Origin: Udeniomyces pyricola
Lineage: Eukaryota > Basidiomycota > Tremellomycetes > Cystofilobasidiales > Mrakiaceae
NCBI GenBank assembly: GCA_039545295.1
Contig: BCIK01000018.1
Coordinates: 1 to 64,000, forward strand
Length of the DNA: 64,000 nt
Direction: 5' to 3'
The notes under the pieces are model-generated. The model ran no database searches, was not told the DNA's origin, and worked only from the letters and a program-made list of their open reading frames with translations. Each line of letters begins with the position of its first letter. Positions within the stretch are counted from its first letter, which is position 1. Shown here one piece after another: positions 34,996-47,738 of the stretch. Position numbers and translations under genes: made by a program.

Positions 34996-37965
34996 CTACT
35001 CGACGAACCCTTCCAGTGCCCTGGCCACCCAGACTGGCAACTTCAACGCGCCCAGGCTCTCTCCAAACGCCTCGACGACCCCCCGGATGCCCTCCCGAAC
35101 AGCCTCCACCAGTTCCTCGACGCCTTCCTCACGGATGACGCGATCCATCTCCTCCTTGCCTTCTTCCCCTTCGCCCTCGCTTGCAGACGTACTCGAGGGA
35201 AGCGTACGAAGTTGATTTTGAAGCGTGGAGAGGGAGAAATGCAGGTTGAGAAGCGCTTCGAGCGTTTGAGGAATGGAGCGTTGGATCTGACCGTACGGGT
35301 CCTCGGAGATGGACGATGTCAGAAGAGAACACAAAGCTGATCACAAGAACAAAAATAAAACAAAACAAAAAAGACAAGAACGAAAAGAAAAGAAGAGATC
35401 CGTGAGATGTCAGCATGCACGTTCTAGCAAGCCGAGCGAGCTAGGGATAATTCCACGACAAGAGCACGACGGAGTTTCCAACTCACTCTGGACAATCAAT
35501 CGGTCCCTCGTTCGATCCGGCAGCGAAGCTCTGATCCAACCCCTGCCTTGTTCCCTCCACTGCATCCTCCTCAGACCTTCAGTTCGTTTTTTACCAACCT
35601 CTCTCACGTCACTTGGCATCTTTCCCCATGCCCATCCAAGTCCACTCGCAGACAAACCCAACGCCTTGTCTGTCCATCCCGGCACAGGCTCGCTCGTTGA
35701 CGACGGGGCCGACGTGTCGTATGAGATCAACGGTGCCGGGTCTGGCTTAGAGATGGAAGTGAAGATCTTGGGCACACGCGAGGGTTCAGAAGGGGGTTGG
35801 ACCGATCGGGAGCTGTAGTAACCCAGCGTGGATTGAGGAGGAGGCTGTAGGGATGCATGTGGAGGCGCTGTCGGAGCGGCGAGAGCGTCGATGGCTGTTG
35901 GTCGAGGTTTGAGGAAGATGTTGGGATCAGAGCGAGGTTGGAGAGACGAGGCGGGTTTCATGGTCGAGCCTGATGAAGGGTCTGAAAAGGTTCCAGTTGG
36001 AGTAGAGTCTGACGTGCTAGTAGGGGCAGCAGGGGTGGGCGCAGCTCCCCTCGTCACGAGTGTCTGGTAGGCCCTTCCGAGGAGAACCATTTCCTTCCGC
36101 CAGACTTCCTGCCAAGCTGTCGCGGTACCGCCACTGTTGCTCGGGTTGCTCGAGGGAAGCGGGCTGAGATCCGTGAAGAGCGAGTTGCGAAACTCAGAGG
36201 GGCGGTGAGGGGAAGCTGAGAGGTGGGTGAGTTCGATTTGGGCAAAATGACGGACGTAAGAAGAGGAGGAGGAAAGACCCTCGAGAAGGCATTTGACGGG
36301 CGACGAAGAGTATTCCGAGATGAGCATCGGCTGAAGCCAAATGAGAGGAATGATGGTATGAGTCAATGCGAAGCGAGGTGGTTGGCATACAGAGGAAGTT
36401 TCAACCGAGATGTTCAGTACGTACCTGGACCATGTAGATTTCCAGAATAGCACGTCCGACTTCCCAGCCGACCAGTGTCGCGCTCTCCAGAACGAACATC
36501 TTGACCATGAGAGACAGCGTGAGGGGTCGCGACGAAGCACGCACAAAGTAGGCAATGTAGGGTCTACGATACAATCAGAAGCGTCGCTTGTGATCAGCCT
36601 TTGACAGGTCAAAAAAATTGTGAGACCGGATGCGAGGATGCAGGACTCACCGAGTCAAAATACCAAACCACGAAAGGACAAAACGCCAAACGCTTCTTCT
36701 CACAAGCCAGTAGGCAGCCGAGAAAGTGACCGTGTGAACAAGCGGAAGACCGAGGCTCACGACCGAGGGCATCGATAGCAGTCGGTTCAGGATGAGGTCT
36801 GACAAAGGCTCAAGCTTCTTGGGCCATTTTGGCAAGAACGACTGAGCGAGGAGTTCCTTGCAGGCGTAAGTCATTCCGAAGGAGAGAGAAGAGAGGAGGA
36901 CGAGGATGAGGCGCTCATTGAGATGAAACGGGTGACGACTGTATGATTTAGAAAGGGAATGAGACAATCAGCGTTCTGCCACGTTAACAAGAGCTTACTC
37001 AGACCGAGATCGCCACTCACGTCGTCGCAGAAAAGAATCCGAGCTTGACTTCCGGGTTCTGAGCTTCCGAGATGACCGACCAAACGAGACCCTGGACCAG
37101 GGCACAAACCGTAAAGACGACCACCGTTCGATGCGACGAAGGCGACAAAATAAGGGTTTGGATCCGGCTTCCAAGGGATTTGGTCGAAAGCTCCGGTTCT
37201 AATTCCAGTCGTGCAATGTTGTAGAGATTAGCGAAGGAAACATGTGTATCGTGAATTGGAAGATGAGATAGACACGCACGAGTGATGAGCATCTTGCGTA
37301 GGACGAGCGTCGGAAGCACAGACAGACAAAAGATGAAGAGTGTAGCGCCAATGGTCATAAGAGAGCTTCCCATGGACGGCAACAATCGAAATGGTGCTAT
37401 CAAAGTTTTGCAAGCAAATGTCCGATCATAGAGATAAGCATATGCAGAAGAAGCAATAAGAAGGCAAGAGCATGTTGAGTGAGAGAATTGGAAAGCGTAC
37501 AGTTCGTTGCGAGCGAACACGACGTCACGCCAAGGGTCGCTACGAATGAGAGCGCAAAGACTCGAACGAGACGACGCTGGAGAACTTTCTGTAGACGAAG
37601 GTTTGTTGGTAAATTTAACGTCGATGAGTATAAGCAAACGGAGGGAGCAGCATTACTGCCATCATCACTTCTGCCAGATGTCGCAGAAGGAAAGTAGAGT
37701 TGGAAAGGGAAAGCCAACGATAATTACCGACCTTGCACATGGCCTCATAAGCCGTTCCACGAGCCCCCACGATTTGAACAGACTTGGCTGCCAGCAATCC
37801 CTCGGCAGGACCTCCCAAGTTGCTTGGCGAGCGAGTGGAAACGGTGGGGACGGCGACGTTGGTTGGCGGGGCAAAGGCGTTGAGGGGACGGCCGAGTGCT
37901 GAGGAGGGGGCAGAGGAGGGTACTTTACGATGACTGAGAGAGGAAGATGATAGGGAGACGCTCAT
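34996..37965 (-). CDS. Nucleoporin NDC1-like transmembrane protein
   Basis: Exons 37732..37965, 37501..37588, 37280..37396, 37021..37198, 36651..36938, 36425..36563, 35487..36330 and 34996..35336 (minus strand) close in phase to 742 residues. Ndc1 is the conserved membrane ring nucleoporin needed to seat nuclear pores (and spindle pole bodies in yeasts). The N-terminal third has about six hydrophobic segments, e.g. RVFALSFVATLGVTSCSL, LMTIGATLFIFCLSVLPTLVL, TVVVFTVCALVQGLVWSV, LILVLLSSLSFGM and PLVHTVTFSAAYWLV. The soluble part has the family pattern SSYVRHFAQIELTHL followed by FRNSLFTDLS, and a C-terminal helical region after a Pro/Ser linker. The 81-nt intron 37199..37279 is divisible by three and could be retained. 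Start at MSVSLSSSSLSHRK is the first in-frame ATG. Confidence 0.78.
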
Positions 37966-38321
37966 GTTGACGAGACGACACGAGAGGAGCCGGTGGAGGT
38001 ATCACACGGAAAGGAAGGAGATGAATGGATGTTGGTTGATGGTTGATGGTTGATGTTGGTCGCTGGTAGGTCGGCTTTCTCAACGAGCCAAAACGAGCAG
38101 GCCAAAAAAGCAAGCCTTTGATTTTGTTCTTTTTCCTTTTTCTGTTCGGCGACGCGCCCTGATGACGCGTGAGACTCATTGTCTCTTCGTTGTCTCTGGC
38201 ATACGTCGAGAGATGTACGTACCTCTCTGGTATACACTGATTCAACACCTTTGCTTCTACATAGATCAACTCTCACATTTACATTCTCACCGTCGCATCT
38301 AGTTAATCAGGCCCAATTTTC
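37966..38321. other. NDC1 promoter region / THI20-like 3' flank
   Basis: 356 bp between two same-strand genes. Contains two tandem copies of GGTTGATGGTTGATG-like sequence near 38030-38060. No gene. Confidence 0.45.
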
Positions 38322-40816
38322 TCAAATCTCTGGCACATCGTCCAGCTCCAAGTTCATGGCTCCGTCCCAGAAGCCGACCTCGAGTCGCGTGCACTCCGCC
38401 CTGTAAGCCAGCACAGACAAAGATCGGGTGAGCAAACAACGATGCCAACGGTGTCCAATGATGCGAGTGTTATCACGAGTGGTGAAGCAAATTCAATAGC
38501 ATAACGTACCAGATCTTGGTAAGCTCCTGCAGACGAGTCTCTGAGGGGGGCGAAGCGGCAATACGAGCCTCAAGTTTCTCTGCAAAACATCATTTAACCC
38601 GACGTCCGTCAGTTTGTCATGTGATGCCAAAATAATGACTTCTCGTACGAGTAGACTTACCGATCCCCTTGGTCATGGCCGTCAAGTACTCGTCACCCGA
38701 GTAATCCTCCATCCACCGCTTGTAGAGGTTACCTTCCCATTTGATCCCACCCTCGCCCGCTTGAGCCAACTTCTTGAGGCGCATGCCGACCTCTCCATAG
38801 CCGATCGAACAGGAGAAGACGGCGAGGAGGAGGTCGAGGATGTCGCCCCGCTGACCAACGTCGAGAATGTAGAGGGCGTAGGCGGCGGTGCCGGGAGCGT
38901 CGGGAGTGTTCATGACAGTGTCTCGATCGATGCCAAAGGATGCACAGTACTGTATGCCAAAGGATTGAAGGTGGCAAGGTAAACATCTCAGAAGAAGTCG
39001 GCTATCTGACTTTTGCGGGAATAGAACGAACCTCGAGGTGCATAGACGATTCCCTCGCAATGTGCTGGGAGACTGTGGCAAATCCTGCGATGTCATCGAG
39101 GTTCATCGCTTTGAAGGACAGAAGGCCGTACGCCCGAGCGTAGTGCTGCACGGCCGCATGAAACGAACCTTTGCGTCAGCTAAAGACCTCCTATCGGCTC
39201 CATCTAGGACAGAAACATAAGGGCATCAACTCACCTGTAGGTACTTGTAGTCCTGACGCAGGTAGTGCTGGAACCGTCGCTTGTCAAGCGTTCCTCGTCC
39301 TAACTGCACAACAAAGGGATGATTGACGTACGCATCCCAAATAGGACGGATCGATGAGATCAGGTGAGTGACGAAAGGATGAGGATCGGTTGGAGTAGGT
39401 CTGGAGGCCATACATCACATGGGGTAAACGACGTTAGAAACGAGCAGGAGCGTAAGCTCGAGTTCACGGATTTATGACCAGCAAGCATAAGAGTACTGAC
39501 TGGGCAATAGGCTTGTACGCAATTGAGTGGAGGTGGTTTAGAGGCCCATGTCCCTTGCCGAGAGGATAAGCGGTCGAGATGGCAGCGTGAGTGTAACTCG
39601 TGCCAGCCAGGACAGCATCCTGCACTTTAGATCGAGATTTTACAGACAAAGGTTCACATCAAAGAATCAAAGCCAGTTCATGTTTGCTCGAGTACGACCT
39701 CCATCATGGATCATGCTTACAACTCATGCCACGGCCCATGAATACGGCCAAGGAAGCACTCAAGGTGCACCCTGTACCATGCGTCGAGCTGGTCTCGACG
39801 ATGCGATCGATGATAGCCGTGCATTTCGCCTTGCCGCTTGTTGAGCTCGACGAATCGTAGAGCAGATCTAGAATATGCTTTGAGCTTCCGGTGTAAGCTC
39901 CATTGAGCTTGGCTGCTCGCTCCAGAACGAGCACATCGTCGTTCTTGGGCCACAAGATAGTCCACTCGCACTCGCCCGCTTTTTGGAGGTTCGCCAAGCT
40001 CGCACGGATGCCTTCAATATCGAGTGGGAGGTGTCCACCCTTCATCAGCACCGACTTGCAACCGAGAGCCGTAAGGTCCCGACCGGCGTTGACCATGTCT
40101 TGGACGTCAGTGATCTGACGGCCGTCGCCGAGGAGCTCTTGGGCTTCCAGGATATTTGGGGTGAGGAGCGTGCCGAGGGGAATTAGATCAGACTTGAGGG
40201 AAGAGATGGCAGAGGGAGGGAGCAGTGTATGACCCGAGGTCGAAATGGTGACTGGATCGATAATGAGGGGAGGAAGTGTCGAAGCTGGCGACGCGTAGAG
40301 AGTTGACAAGGTCTGGGCGACAGCTTTGATGATATCGGAAGACGCGAGCATGCCAGTCTTGATGGCTTGGGGCGGGATATCTTGGATGACACTAGTGATC
40401 TGAGGATGAGAAAGCCCATCAATGCGTAATAAAAACCACATAGGCAATCATCAGCCTCTACTACGTCTGGACACACGTTGTCACTAGCGAGAGGCAAGCT
40501 TATATAGCTTAGAGACGCGACGGACCTGATCGACGACAAATTGGGTCGGGATCTCGTGCAGGGCGGTGACGCCCTCTGTGTTCTGAACAGTCAATCCGGT
40601 AAGGACACTCATACCATACGAGCTGAGAGAGGCAAAGGTCTTGAGGTCAGCTTGGATACCTGCTCCGCCGGAGGGATCGCTTCCGGCCTGTGGACACGTT
40701 TCGCAAAGAAATCAATTAGATGGTAAGATATCGCCGTTGGGTTGGACAGTCGGGAGGATATACAAAAAAAAAAACAGGGAACGTACGATGGTCAAGATGG
40801 AGGGAGGGGAAGCCAT
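38322..40816 (-). CDS. THI20-like hydroxymethylpyrimidine (phosphate) kinase fused to TenA thiaminase-2
   Basis: Exons 40787..40816, 40526..40687, 39721..40399, 39501..39624, 39235..39400, 39032..39145, 38661..38949, 38510..38579 and 38322..38400 (minus strand) close in phase to 570 residues, close to yeast Thi20. The N-terminal ribokinase-fold domain (about 1-300) phosphorylates HMP and HMP-P for thiamine synthesis: GSDPSGGAGIQAD (12-24), SVLMKGGH and the ThiD-type anion hole HGTGCTLSAS. The TenA domain (about 320-570) salvages or hydrolyses pyrimidine moieties: RFQHYLRQDYKYL, a probable catalytic Cys in AVFSCSIGYGEVG, and a C-terminal FWDGAMNLEL. Exon 4 uses an AAAG acceptor, which alone yields RGMSLQDAV. 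I found no TPP-riboswitch core in its introns. Divergent from the membrane-sensor gene. Confidence 0.93.
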
Positions 40817-41996
40817 TGAGGAATGTCAGAGAGGAAAGAGAGAAGGGGGAATCTTGGATGAATGGACGGTGGAAAGAAAAGAACAGCGCCAGGTAGAGCA
40901 ACGTCAAGGAAGAGGATACAAGTGCTAATGATCAAGATGAAGTGTGTATGATCATGGGATGATGAAATCGACTGGACAGTCAACCGTTCGGCCGAATCTG
41001 CGGAAACGGTCATCTCGGAGACGACGATTACGTTGAACCGTTCCGTCCGTTCCGTCTGCCGGTGCATCTGCCGCTGGCTTCATCATGTCAAGTTAATCAG
41101 TTCGTCCGCTTGAGCGTTGGCTCCAGACGCTTCAAGCTGCATCGTGATCAGTACTTGTGCATCCTCCGACCGCCGTGTTTTTTTTTTCTTTTTTTTTTCT
41201 TTTTTTTTCCTGCTCGTGGCGTATGTATTCAGTCCCACGTATATATCCATAACCGTCATGACCGTCCCATCTATCTCCAGTCATCCTGTCATACCTGGCC
41301 TGATCGACCACAGCATTCTCTTTGAGATGCACAAATAGTTATGAATTGCTTGAGTTACCTGAATCGGCCAGCATCATCACTTTAGGATTGCCCTGCACCT
41401 TTATATAATCCCCGATGACACAACAAAAGCGCGAGGAGAGAACGCGTCTGCGAAAGGTCCCTCGCACGCGTCGACGTTTGACCTCCCTCGCGTCGACGCG
41501 CTCTCCGACATCATCCTCCCTTTCTCATCAGCTCGATTTATAAGGCGACCGCGATCGCCCTCACCCTCTTTTGCTGACCTGTTCGCCCCCTGACCATCCA
41601 TCGAGCAATCAACAAACGCCTTTCCGATGCCCTCACTTGGCCCAGACATGCCAACGAGAGCTGGACGAAGCAGAGTGCCCTTACCCTCCTTCCTCCACTG
41701 GATTCCCCATTCTCTCTTTCATCGTCCTCCCTGCCCCTTCTGTGTGTTTGCGTCGTCTGTTTCCTTGCCTGCCTCGTTCTCTCCTCCTCCTTGCTCTGTG
41801 CTACTTGTGCCCTGCTCTTCTTTCTCCCTAGACGCTCTGATAACATCCTCCTTCGACAGGACCCGCCTCGACCCTTGCAAGCAGCACCGGCCTGCTGCCC
41901 GCGTCCCACATTCGCTTCATTTCTTCACCTTATCCCAACCCCTTCCCCTATTAAGCTCACTTTACTCCATCACCTCTATCACAAGTGCCCCATAGT
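40817..41996. promoter_or_regulatory. Divergent intergenic region (THI20-like / membrane protein)
   Basis: About 1.18 kb shared upstream region. TATA-like words occur at 41399-41408 (TTTATATAAT) and 41534-41541 (TTTATAAG), placed for plus-strand transcription, followed by a long C/T-rich leader (41570-41990). No gene seen. Confidence 0.45.
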
Positions 41997-43868
41997 ATGG
42001 CTCCAGCCCTCTCTCGATCCACGTCAACGCTTGATAGCCTCGTGACTAGTCGGCCACAGCTCAACAATTTCGCTGCCACCAACCCTGTCATCTCCACGAC
42101 CCAATCACTCCCTGCGACTGTGACCAAGTACAGGATTGTCGCCTCCCTCACAACCACAAAGGGGCTCGCCGCTGCGGTCTCAACGACTGCAACCAAACAT
42201 CAAGCCGCCGTCGCCCAGAAGCCGCTCGTCGCTTCGACTGATCCAGGCTCTATCGCCTCGGCAAACGCCACATCTCAATCGTCCGCCGTAGTTCAAGTTC
42301 CCCCGTCTACCCTCGCTAAGACTGCCGTTCCAACTACTCCTCCTGGCGGGCGACTCTCCTCCACGACTTCCCTAGCTAAGGGCTCCTCATCTTCAACGGC
42401 TTCAAGCACCGCTCCGCGTGCCTTGTCGGTGGACACCGCTCTCGTCACTCCTGCCTCGACGACGCTAGCCAAACCGCCCGCTCTTTCCCCCTTTTCGACC
42501 GACGGCGCCTCAGCCCCTGTCAAGCAGACTTCGGGCGTGCCCACATCGACATTTATCATTATTGGCGTTGCCTTTGCTGCCGTTGTGACGATTGTCGTCG
42601 TCTTCTTCGTCAAGCGACGCGTCAAGAAGGAAGAGAAGCGACTGCTCGGCGATGGTGGCAAGTGGCACGATCTCGACGGCAAAGGGGATCGAGGAAGCAG
42701 GGAAGAGAAGGTACTCGACGACGACGAGAGCTTCGTTTGGGGAAACCAAGCTTACGCCGACAACGGTGGCTTTGATGGATCGATGCCAGCCGTGGGGATC
42801 GCGAGCTCGAGCATGACGACCGAGATGTATGACGAGAAGGCCTTTTATCCGCATCCTCAGCACCCTCATCAGGGCTATGAGCTCACCGATGCACCCTCGC
42901 AACACCCTCAACCCCAACAGACTGTTTCGGCACTCAATCAACGCCCGCCCTCGGCTTACAATGTCTCGGACCCCTACGCTCCGACGGCTAACCTTCATCT
43001 TATTCATCCAGTACCTCCTCGCCCGATCAATTTACCCAAGCCAGTAACTCATTCCTCCCAGCACCATCAGTCCTCTGCGAATACCCGTAACTTGTACGCC
43101 CCTAAGCAGCAACAGCAGCCACAACGTCATCCACAACCATCGTCCCATGCCCCTCCTCCTCAACAACAACCATCGTACAGCAGTGCAAGTTCCCTCCACC
43201 CATCCCACGCGGTGACTCATCATCCTCAACCGACTCGTTCATCGTCTATAACTCATGGCCCGACTGGATCGCGATCGAGGACTAAAACTGGAGCTACCGG
43301 TGCTAGCAACCCTCGTTCTGTGCGGGAGGAGGAGGATGAAGGCGGGCTGGGAAGTTTGATGATGAGGGATTATGATCAGGATGGCGCGTTGAGTCCCAAC
43401 CTGTCAGAGGTTCGTTAATACATCGCTTGCAGTCCATCTGAGATTGCTGGGTTTGATCGCTCTCGCTGACGACTCTTTTCCTTTTCGTTCCTCTGCCTCG
43501 TGCTGTCTCAACAGACGCCGAACCCTAATCTCGCCAAACCTACTCCCTACGATGCCTTTCTCTCTCCCATTACCCCTCTTCCGTCGGCCATGAAAAAGCC
43601 AGCCTCATCTCGCACTGGTGCCGATCATAGCCTCTCTGCTGAAGGGTTCGTTCCCCTCGCCGAGATGTCGTACGAGCGACCTGGAGCAGGCGGCAATTAC
43701 CGAAGCCCGATCGAGAGCATCTTTGAGAGTTATGATGGGCAGGAGGATTGGGAGAGATCAGGGGGTCCTTCGCCGAGACTACCATCCCAGCAACAGCAAC
43801 AGCAGCCGGTTGCAAAGCATGAGAGAGGTCATGATGACGAACGCGGTCATGACTATGTGTACGCGTAG
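41997..43868 (+). CDS. Ser/Thr-rich single-pass membrane protein, Mid2/WSC-like architecture
   Basis: Exons 41997..43409 and 43515..43868 close in phase to 588 residues. I do not recognise a named family. The first about 180 residues are almost purely Ser/Thr/Ala (likely O-mannosylated), followed by one hydrophobic helix TFIIIGVAFAAVVTIVVVFF (186-205) and a basic stop-transfer KRRVKKEEKR. The cytoplasmic part is long, with acidic, His/Gln/Pro-rich tracts (HPHQGYELTD, QQQQPQRHPQ). This layout is that of cell-wall stress sensors or polarity (Skg6/Axl2-type) proteins, but a cleavable signal peptide is not visible at MAPALSRSTSTL. The start chosen is the first ATG in the frame after a long C/T-rich leader. 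The role is inferred from architecture only. Confidence 0.65.
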
Positions 43869-46700
43869 ACTATGGGCTAAGGATCTGGGCTTGGGTGTGT
43901 ACCTTCTTAGCTAAGCGGAACCGCCTCCAAGATTAGACCAAGACTCCTCCCACCTCTCTTTCATCTGCTTTTCTCTCCTACCCCTTTTGTTTCGTTGTCT
44001 TCTTATCGTCCTTTTTTCTCCTACCATTTCCGACCTAAGAAACCCCACCTCTCATCTCAAACCTTCGATGACCTTTCTGTTCACCGATCATACTCTCTCC
44101 CCTTCACTCTACGTTGTTCGTACTTTGGTAGCTTTGTATTCCCCTCTGTCTTTCCTGCTTTGATCCCCTTCCAATCATTACCCAATCATCTTATTGCGTC
44201 ACCCAAAAACCCTCTTGTATCCTTTTGTCTTCTTTTCGTGAGCTCTTTCTCTCTCTCTCGCCCCCGCCTTCACCCTCCATGTATCAATCCCATCAGGGCG
44301 CAGCTGGTACTTTGACTTCAGTCGTCGTAGCACATTCGATTTCAATTTGATCGCTCCTTCCCAGCGCCGTTTTCTTCGTCATCGTCGCCGTCGCGTCGCC
44401 TTGATCTTCTGTTTTCGTTTTCGTTCTCGTTGCAGTTCTGTGTTTTTTTTTTCTCTTCCTTCTTCTTCTTTCCCGCCTTATTCTTTGTATGAGTAGTTAA
44501 AATTGTGTGAGGCCATTTGAACGAATTGGGTGATGAACGAAACTACGCAGTGAGCACAAGGAGCGCTGTCGACCTTAATGATCTGTTTGGTTTGATTTTG
44601 GCGCACTGATCACGGTCTCATACATGATCCATGATCGATCATGCGTTCGCTGATCATGACCATGACACTGACGACTTACTTCATGTGGGGATGGGTCGAC
44701 GATAGAATTAAAGGGAAAATCAGTAGCGCCGAGGGCTTTCGTGCATCATGCGCACCATATTGTTGTCGCAGCCGAAATTCGAAATGCCAAAGTTTACATG
44801 AGTTAAGACCGAGCCGGCGGGGCTTCGGCGTATTACAAACTACCATAGACCAACGGTCAATGATGAGTCATCTTTGCAAATTTTGCAAAATCTCCTTGCT
44901 TCACTTGTTAGCTTGCAACAGCCAGCTCCACTTCTCATGATTTTCGAGGGTGTGATTTCCGACTCCGTGGCGGAACCGAACTTTCTCTTCCTCCTGCTCG
45001 CAGACGGGCTTTTTTCTTTTTTCCTCAAGTTCTTTTTTTTTTTCCTTCCTCTTGTACGCATCGGACCTAGACCAACTGTCGATCAGTGCGGCTAATCTAG
45101 AGCGCAAGCGTGTATATAAGCGCCCAAAAAGATAAATCGATATGCAAGTGATGGACGTCGGACGGGTTAAGCATGCAGGTATATATCATGTAGAAATCAG
45201 AGTACGTACATCTGATAGACAAAGAGTTTTTGACGCGAAGTACGTGGTAATTGTCGAGTCTTATTAACGTGAGGTGATCTCACAGTCACACGCCGTATGC
45301 GACCATGCTGAAACATACATCACGACTGATGGAAGTGATGAAAGGGGCAGCTGTCGCTGCCTGCCCCGGCTGCGCGCACTGCACACATAGTATATCAGGC
45401 TGAATGTTGGAATCACTTTCATTCAGATGAACGCTAGCGCGCGCGTAGATAATATGGTCTGCATGATGCATCGCACACGTCTGCTCGAGCAATTAATTAC
45501 TCATAGTCGATTGTCCATTTACTGTGATATACATGTGTGCGTGTAGTAGAGCTGAGCTATACTGCCGGCGGAAACGTCGTCGGATCGTCGATCGATGCTG
45601 TCTTTACGGATGCAGATGTGGCGTGCAGCAGCAGCGGCAGACGTACTAACTTGGATTATCCCGTAAGTCACTCTCCGAGCTACGAGCTCCGATCGATCTG
45701 AACGTCCAGACACTGGCGCTCTGGCGCTAAGTTGCTGATAGCTGTTTCAGCGATTGAATTTGGCGAGCGCTTCAGCAGGCTGACAAAGCTAACTGAGGCA
45801 TAAACTATGGCGGGGGGNAAAATGTCTGCAATTATCCATCGCATGTCACACATGCCGCACATGATCCAGGCCAAGAGCTCCTTTCAGCTTGCTGCAAGCT
45901 AAGTCAGACCATGATGCATGATGGGTCGCATTTCAGATCTCAGATCCGTCATCCAGCGCAGCGGTCCCAACTATGTGAGTGGGTGAGCGCTGAGCTGTGA
46001 GCGTAAAAATGTGATACAAGGGCCTGGCCCGCGTTCGACCGTTTGATGAGATGTTGAATGCCTGAAATGTTAAGCCTGGCCGAGTTTTCGGCAGAGCAGG
46101 GCGGAACGGTGAATCGAAAGTTGATTTGAGAGCGCGCGCGAGCGAGGTCGGCGCGAAGTTGGTGATGATTGATGATCGACAAAAGTCGATCCTGCAGACG
46201 AACGACCGTGGCTGACGTGGGGATCAACGACATGGGTCGTTCGTCATGCATACATGCGCGTTGAGGACGATCATGACTTACGCATATGGATGATAGCACA
46301 TAGGCATGCGGACGCTGAGCTCGAGGTGCTGTGTATACACGCCGTGCGTAGGTGTAGTTATATAAGAAATGCGCTACTTATCGATCGAACGAGGAACGGT
46401 TGGAAACATGGAGGAAAAAAAAATTGAATGAGATGCCGATGACCATTGACGCCGTCTAATTTCCGGATGCTTCTCGTGTTGTCGCTGATGGGAATGAGTT
46501 GAGAGAGGACATCTGTCAACTGTTGGGGCCACCACTGCATCTGCAACGCTGGAGCAGGCTGGAGAGCATTGGCAGGGAGCTGGGAGCGGGAGTGTTCTAG
46601 AGTGTTGCCCCGCGCTTTGGTCAGCCAGCGGGCAACCTCCTCCTCTTGCTCCTCCTCCTCTCCGCTCTCTTTCCCCAACGAGGGGCCTCTTCCCCTCATC
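43869..46700. other. Long intergenic region: pyrimidine-rich trailer then AT-rich spacer
   Basis: 43930-44480 is a very C/T-rich plus-strand stretch, probably the 3' UTR of the upstream gene. 44580-46350 is rich in GCATGATG-type words and CGATCGATC, with one N at about 45818. No supported gene. Confidence 0.5.
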
Positions 46701-47738
46701 CATCATCTTCGGTCCGGACGACCTCCTCAAGCCTCCCTGCTTCCTGCTTCCTCTCCCTCTCTCTTAAGATCCACTAGATCAGAGAGACCTCCCTCGCTGC
46801 GATCGACCTTCAAGTCCTTGAGCGAAACCATCCGACGAGCGAGTCCACCCAAGCTCTCGACCCTACTCCGTTCTCTCGCCTTCACGCAACGACGCTCGAC
46901 TCCTTTTCCCTCGCACACACACACCTGGCTTTCCTCTCCCTCCTCACTCACCCGAGCCTGCTCGTCGCGCCCTTTCCGCCCCAACAATGTGAGTCCGGTT
47001 CACCTTTTTCCCTCTGACCCCACCCCTCTCTTGCCCCCCCCCCTCCCCCTCCGGCGCCGCTCTTGGGTTTCGTCAGACGAGCTTGCCGTGACGCAAGGTG
47101 TGCGCTCCGCCTTGCCCCTCCCATCGAGCGTTTCTTTCATCCACACCAGCTTGACTTCAAGGTCGGGAAAGACGCTTTCTCTCAGAGACCACCCCCTGCC
47201 TGCTACCATGCTATTCTCCGGACCTTCTTTCACCGGCTTGGCTGCACCTAGAGAGACATTGCGTTGGAATAATCTTTGAACCAATACGGGGTCCGGGGTT
47301 GGCTCACGTCCAATCTTCCCCATACCCCACCTCACAACGGCAACACCCGTCGGCGTTCGATGTCATCGATTGGATCTCGCTCACGCCGAGCATCTGCTCC
47401 GTCTTGCAGCGGCTCCCGCGCTCTTTCTCACCCACATCGTGTACTGGAACTAGACGCGATGACTTCCTTGGGCCATACCTTACACTCTGGAGGGCTGACA
47501 TATGCGCTATGATTTTTTTTGCTTCTTCCTTTTTTCTTCTTCTTACTTCCACCTTTTCCTTTGACCCTCACCCACTTCGTCCCCCTCTCGCTTCTGCTCC
47601 TTATCAATTCTTCCTGATTGGATCCTGCCTCTCCGCACTTCCTTCCAGTTCCATCCTTTGCATCTCTTGCCGCTCCTTGCCTGTTTTTTTTTTCCTTCGC
47701 CGAATAAATAAACAACAGATACACATCCTCAAAACGAC
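46701..47738 (+). promoter_or_regulatory. Probable leader and 5' UTR intron of the CBM21 gene
   Basis: C/T-rich leader. A donor-like AAT|GTGAGTCC at 46989 and an acceptor-like AACAACAG|ATAC ending at 47718 could remove about 730 nt just upstream of the start codon at 47739. Inference only; no alternative coding exon is convincing here. Confidence 0.4.

Noticed and set aside
38322..40816. TPP riboswitch in the thiamine gene
   Set aside because: None of the introns or the 5' flank shows the conserved CTGAGA and the second TPP-binding core.
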